Source: Pseudomonas sp. (GTDB lineage Bacteria > Pseudomonadota > Gammaproteobacteria > Pseudomonadales > Pseudomonadaceae). Taken from it: DNA of 58,468 nt. Where the stretch lies: NCBI RefSeq assembly GCF_030690725.1, contig NZ_JAUYGD010000010.1, forward strand, positions 1 to 58,468. Direction: 5' to 3'. This document shows, one piece after another, positions 55,701-58,468 of the stretch (position 1 is the first letter of the stretch; each line of letters starts with the position of its first letter). The notes under the pieces were generated by a model. That model did no database searches and was not told the origin of the DNA. It was given only the letters and a program-made list of their open reading frames with translations. The translations under genes were made by a program, and so were the position numbers.

Positions 55701-57572
55701 ATCCAGGCCTTCGGCATAGGTGAAGGCGAAGTCGTGAATCCAGAACTCGCGGCCATCGGCGCGGCGCAGTTTGTAAGGGAACTCGCCCAGTACGCGCAGG
55801 CCGAGGTTCTCCAGAATCGGCAGCACGTCCGACAGTGGCAGTGGCGTATCGGCGTGGTAAAGCTTGCAGTGCAGCTGCTGCTCGCCCTGGGTCAGCGGCT
55901 GGTAGAAGCTCATCACCAGCTGACGCTCATTGTTCAGGCTAAGCAGGTGCTGCATGTCGACCACCGCCGAGTGCGGGGCGAAACGCTCGCGGTAGCCGGC
56001 CGGGAAGCCGCCGGGGAATTCGCTGAGCACTTCGGTGCCCTGAGCTTCGCCGAGGCTTTCGACGATCAGGCTGGTGTAATCGTCCTTCCACGAACGGCAG
56101 GCCTGGATCACTTCTTTTTCCAGGCGCAGCGGGTCGATCTGCACGCGATTCTTCGGGTCAACCTTGAGGATGAACTGCACCCGCGCCAGTACCGACTCGG
56201 AGAAGAAGGTCCAGAACTCGCAATCGGTGGCCTGCAGGCGCTCCATCAGCACCTGCTGGATCTTCATGCGGGTTTCGGTGGAGTACACATCACGCGGCAC
56301 ATAGGCCAGGCAGTAGCAGAAACGTCCATAAGGATCGCGGCGCAGGAACACGCGAATCTTGTTGCGTTCCTGAATCTGCACGATCGCCATGGTGGTGTTG
56401 AACAGTTCGTCCACCGGGGTCTGGAACAGGTCGTCACGCGGCAGCACTTCCAATACCTGAGCCAGCTCTTTGCCCAGGTGCGCGCTGCTGTCGAAACCGG
56501 AACGCTGCTTGATCACCGCCACCTTGCGGCGGATAAACGGAATGTTCCACACGCTCTCGGCATACACCGCCGAGGTGTACAGGCCCATAAAACGGCATTC
56601 TTTGACCACCTTGCCCTTGGCGTCCAGTTCGCGGATCGACACCAGGTCTGGATACGCCGGACGGTGCACGCGGCTTGGTACGGCCGCCTTGGCGAAGGAC
56701 AGCAGCTGCGGCTCACGCAGGTAGGCCACCGCCTCCGGTTCGATATGCAACTCATCGGTCTTGAGGCCGCTGCGCAGGCGTTTGGACATGCCCAGCAGGG
56801 ACTTCTCGTCGTAGACCATGCTGCCGCCGCCGGCGCTGTCGGCAACGGTGAATTCTTCATAACCGAGGAAGGTGAAGTGGTCGTCGAGCAACCAGCTCAT
56901 GAATACCTTGATCTCTTCCAGCTCGGCGCCTTCAACCTTGAGCTTGGCTTTATCCAGCCAGGCAAGCAGTTCCTTGGCCTTGGCTTTCATCGGCTGGAAG
57001 TCGGCGACACTCAGACGTACATCGCTGAATACTTCGTGCAGGTCTTTTTCCAGGGTCTTCAATTCACCGACGTTGGAGCAGCGGTCAATCTCCAGGAACA
57101 TCAGTGCTTCTTGCTGCACATCCTTGCCCTGGGCACCCTTGGGCAGGATTTCCTGCAGCTCGCCGCTCTTGTTGCGGCGCACGCTGAACACGCTGTTTTG
57201 CAGGGTGTGGATGCTGTAACCGCGACGGTTCAGCTCCATGCGCACGGAGTCGACCAGGAACGGAATGTCGCTGTGTAGAATTTCTACGGCAGTGTGGGTG
57301 GACTGCCAGCCATGTTTTTCATAATCGGGGTTGAATACCCGCACTTCGGGCTTGGCCGGTTCAAAACGCTCCAGCAACCGCCAGGACGACAAGGTGCAGC
57401 CGACCAGATCAGAGAGGCGACGCTGAGTCAGCTCCTCGAGGGCGATGATGCCGAAGAATTGCTCGGCGAACAGGGCTACTTGTGGCAGAGCCTGTTCACT
57501 GACGTGCTGCGCCAGCGCCGTTTGCAGGTGATGCTGAAAATCGGCTTTGCTGGCCGCCGTAAAGAACGCCAT
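52731..57572 (-). CDS. gdhB: Large NAD-specific glutamate dehydrogenase
   Basis: 1613 residues, the ~180-kDa class found in Pseudomonas (GdhB of P. aeruginosa is about 1620). It converts glutamate to 2-oxoglutarate and ammonia with NAD. N-terminal ~500 residues are regulatory, with ACT-like segments. The catalytic core starts near 700 with RGGLRWSDREEDFR near 815 and the substrate lysine region VPMGAKGGFIPRRM near 847. The NAD fold follows (TVIGIGDMAGDVFGNGLLLS near 990). The C-terminal ~500 residues are helical. It is the only gene between 52.7 and 57.6 kb; large open frames on the other strand are composition artefacts. Confidence 0.96.
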   Translation of the reverse strand: MAFFTAASKADFQHHLQTALAQHVSEQALPQVALFAEQFFGIIALEELTQRRLSDLVGCTLSSWRLLERFEPAKPEVRVFNPDYEKHGWQSTHTAVEILHSDIPFLVDSVRMELNRRGYSIHTLQNSVFSVRRNKSGELQEILPKGAQGKDVQQEALMFLEIDRCSNVGELKTLEKDLHEVFSDVRLSVADFQPMKAKAKELLAWLDKAKLKVEGAELEEIKVFMSWLLDDHFTFLGYEEFTVADSAGGGSMVYDEKSLLGMSKRLRSGLKTDELHIEPEAVAYLREPQLLSFAKAAVPSRVHRPAYPDLVSIRELDAKGKVVKECRFMGLYTSAVYAESVWNIPFIRRKVAVIKQRSGFDSSAHLGKELAQVLEVLPRDDLFQTPVDELFNTTMAIVQIQERNKIRVFLRRDPYGRFCYCLAYVPRDVYSTETRMKIQQVLMERLQATDCEFWTFFSESVLARVQFILKVDPKNRVQIDPLRLEKEVIQACRSWKDDYTSLIVESLGEAQGTEVLSEFPGGFPAGYRERFAPHSAVVDMQHLLSLNNERQLVMSFYQPLTQGEQQLHCKLYHADTPLPLSDVLPILENLGLRVLGEFPYKLRRADGREFWIHDFAFTYAEGLDVDIQQLNDTLQGAFVNIVGGAAENDGFNRLVLMAAMPWRDVALLRAYARYLKQIRLGFDLSYIASTLVNHADIAKELVRLFKTRFYLARKLTADDLEDKQQKLEQAILAALDNVAVLNEDRILRRYLDLIKATLRTNFYQTDAAGQNKSYFSFKLNPRAIPDIPRPTPKFEIFVYSPRVEGVHLRFGDVARGGLRWSDREEDFRTEVLGLVKAQQVKNAVIVPMGAKGGFIPRRMPVGGSRDDVLAEGIACYRIFISGLLDITDNLKDGAVVPPQNVVRHDGDDPYLVVAADKGTATFSDIANGIAAEYGFWLDDAFASGGSAGYDHKGMGITAKGGWVSVQRHFRERGIDVQKDNVTVIGIGDMAGDVFGNGLLLSESLQLVAAFNHMHIFIDPNPDAAKSFVERQRLFDLPRSSWADYDAKLISAGGGIFLRSAKSIAISPQMKERFDISADKLAPNELLNALLKAPVDLLWNGGIGTYVKSSKESHADVGDKANDLLRVDGRELRAKVVGEGGNLGMTQLGRVEYGLNGGKSNTDFIDNAGGVDCSDHEVNIKILLGEIVGAGDMTGKQRNKLLVEMTDAVGGLVLGNNYKQTQALSLAERRARERVGEYKRLMSALEAAGKLDRALEFLPTDDELNERAANGLGLTRPELSVLISYSKIDLKESLLKSLVPDDEYLAREMETAFPPLLAKKFGEPMRRHRLKREIVSTQIANDLVNHMGITFVQRLKESTGMSAANVAGAYVIVRDLFRLPHWWQQIEALDYKVPAELQLQLMDELMRLGRRATRWFLRSRRNDLDAARDVAHFAPRIEALVGRLDELLEGPAREQWLARFQGYVEAGVPEELARVVAGTSHLYTLLPIIEASDVTGQEPARVAAAYFAIGGSLELSWYLQQITSLPVENNWQALAREAFRDDLDWQQRAITVSVLQMAEGPADIEERVGVWLDQHRRLVDRWKVMLGELRAATNTDYAMYAVANRELMDLAQSA

Positions 57573-57745
57573 GGGTTTGCTCCGTTTGGCTTGTTATTCG
57601 TCAGGGGACTCGATCAAGGCAGTCGCGAGTAATGACCTTCGCCACAACCTTGTTGTTCAACGTTAGTCTAGGAGGCAGCGATTGCATTAAAGTGGCTGCC
57701 ACTTAACTCTGGCGAGATTCAAGACTCGCTGGTCACATTTGCCGG

Positions 57746-58468
57746 ATGAGCTTAACGATGGAACACCGTGAAGCGCTTGTCGCGCTGCGACATTTTCTTT
57801 CAAGTCAGATCCTCGGCCAGGAAAAACTCATCGAAAGGCTGCTGATTGCCTTGCTCGCCGATGGCCATATGCTGGTCGAAGGCGCTCCCGGTCTGGCCAA
57901 GACCAAGGCGATCAAGGAACTGGCCGAAGGTATCGAGGCCGAGTTCCACCGCATTCAGTTCACCCCCGACCTGCTTCCGGCCGATATCACCGGCACCGAG
58001 ATCTATCGCCCGGAAACCGGCAGCTTCGTGTTTCAGCAGGGGCCGATCTTTCACAACCTGGTGCTGGCCGATGAAATCAACCGCGCCCCGGCCAAGGTGC
58101 AATCGGCGCTGCTCGAAGCCATGGCCGAGCGCCAGGTCAGCGTCGGGCGCAGCACCTACCACCTTTCGCCACTGTTTCTGGTGATGGCCACGCAGAACCC
58201 GATTGAGCAGGAAGGCACCTACGCGCTGCCCGAGGCGCAGTTGGACCGCTTCATGTTCGACATCAAGGTCGACTACCCCTCGGCCGACGAGGAGGAGAGG
58301 ATCCTGGCCACTACGACGCGGAGCGAGAAGGTGGAGATCGCCAAGGTCCTGTCGGCCAAGGAGATCCTCAGGCTGCAGAAGCTGGTCGGCTCGGTGGCCG
58401 TGAGCCCCTACATCGTGCAGTATGTCTCCCGGCTGGTGCGGGCCACGCGCCCCGGCGACCCGACGGCG
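57746..58468 (+). CDS. MoxR family AAA+ ATPase (3' end outside window)
   Basis: 241 codons, open to the window end. Walker A is EGAPGLAKTKA near 47 and Walker B LVLADEINRAPAK near 110; LFLVMATQNPIEQEG gives sensor 1, and GTYALPEAQLDRF follows. MoxR ATPases act as chaperones on metalloprotein or von Willebrand-factor domain partners, usually encoded downstream with a DUF58 gene. Start codon ATG 57746 or 57758 (MEHREAL). After about residue 170 both sequence and codon use change (AGG twice, few CGC). See findings. Confidence 0.8.
   Translation, partial: MSLTMEHREALVALRHFLSSQILGQEKLIERLLIALLADGHMLVEGAPGLAKTKAIKELAEGIEAEFHRIQFTPDLLPADITGTEIYRPETGSFVFQQGPIFHNLVLADEINRAPAKVQSALLEAMAERQVSVGRSTYHLSPLFLVMATQNPIEQEGTYALPEAQLDRFMFDIKVDYPSADEEERILATTTRSEKVEIAKVLSAKEILRLQKLVGSVAVSPYIVQYVSRLVRATRPGDPTA

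Noticed and set aside
54531..57278. A 915-codon open frame on the plus strand opposite gdhB
   Set aside because: It mirrors a conserved 1613-residue enzyme; such long antisense frames arise from GC-rich codon bias. The translation is rich in His/Gln/Ala and matches no family.
1..58468. tRNA, rRNA, integrase, transposase or phage genes
   Set aside because: None were seen in the intergenic regions or coding frames; the metG, nth and rnt genes are RNA- or DNA-related but not mobile.

Overview
The window reads as a chromosomal stretch of a Pseudomonas (sensu lato) gammaproteobacterium. Evidence: gene neighbourhoods that match Pseudomonas aeruginosa locus by locus as I recall it (mrp/sha antiporter - SlyB-like - pdxH - OmpA lipoprotein - esterase - dinG; quiP region; dcd/apbC/metG; rsxABCDGE-nth-PA3496-like; gloA-argG-motY-pyrC-rnt; gdhB-moxR), strong GC-rich codon bias, and Pseudomonas-type REP/REPIN palindromes. 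Compared with P. aeruginosa these blocks are joined in a different order, so it is another lineage of the genus (species not determinable from here).

Layout. 1-2134: a truncated RelE/ParE toxin, an orphan secreted protein, a YegP/DUF1508 protein and a COG3650-type lipoprotein; the first ~830 bases look AT-richer than the rest. 2237-10132: a type I GAPDH, a large COG2509 FAD protein, an OmpA-family protein, a decayed copy of the 3' end of the FAD gene, a divergent LysR/SDR pair, and a PLP enzyme coupled to an EamA exporter. 10284-16019: a complete six-gene mrp (sha) Na+/H+ antiporter operon on the minus strand. 16340-24487: glycine-zipper lipoprotein, pdxH, OmpA lipoprotein, serine hydrolase, a GH50-like secreted glycosidase and dinG. 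24598-30921: a dense set of small envelope and accessory genes (CopD-like, collagen-like protein, DUF1145, two tandem glycine-zipper/OmpA lipoproteins, DUF6231, YchJ, LEA2 lipoprotein, a His-rich SEC-C mini-protein, DUF2489). 31050-39409: quiP acylase, nadE, dcd, cold-shock protein, apbC, metG. 39565-46566: rsxABCDGE electron-transfer operon running into nth and a PA3496-family gene. 46615-52432: a GAF-GGDEF diguanylate cyclase, gloA, argG, motY, and the divergent pyrC-rnt pair. 52731-57572: gdhB, the giant NAD-glutamate dehydrogenase. 57746-end: moxR, truncated by the window.

How it works together: most of the window is housekeeping (cation homeostasis, B6, NAD, nucleotide, arginine and glutamate metabolism, DNA repair, Fe-S and electron transfer to redox-sensing proteins). 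The envelope theme is notable: five proteins carry OmpA-type peptidoglycan-binding domains, beside a collagen-like secreted protein and several lipoproteins.

No prophage, insertion sequence, CRISPR array, tRNA or rRNA was seen. I found no clear new multi-gene defence or biosynthetic system. The points that most deserve a second look are the lineage-foreign looking 3' part of moxR at the window edge, the duplicated gene end flanking the OmpA gene at 5045-5905, the collagen/OmpA envelope cluster at 25115-27876, the 198-bp repeats in the RsxC tail, and several unexplained palindromes and direct repeats in intergenic DNA.
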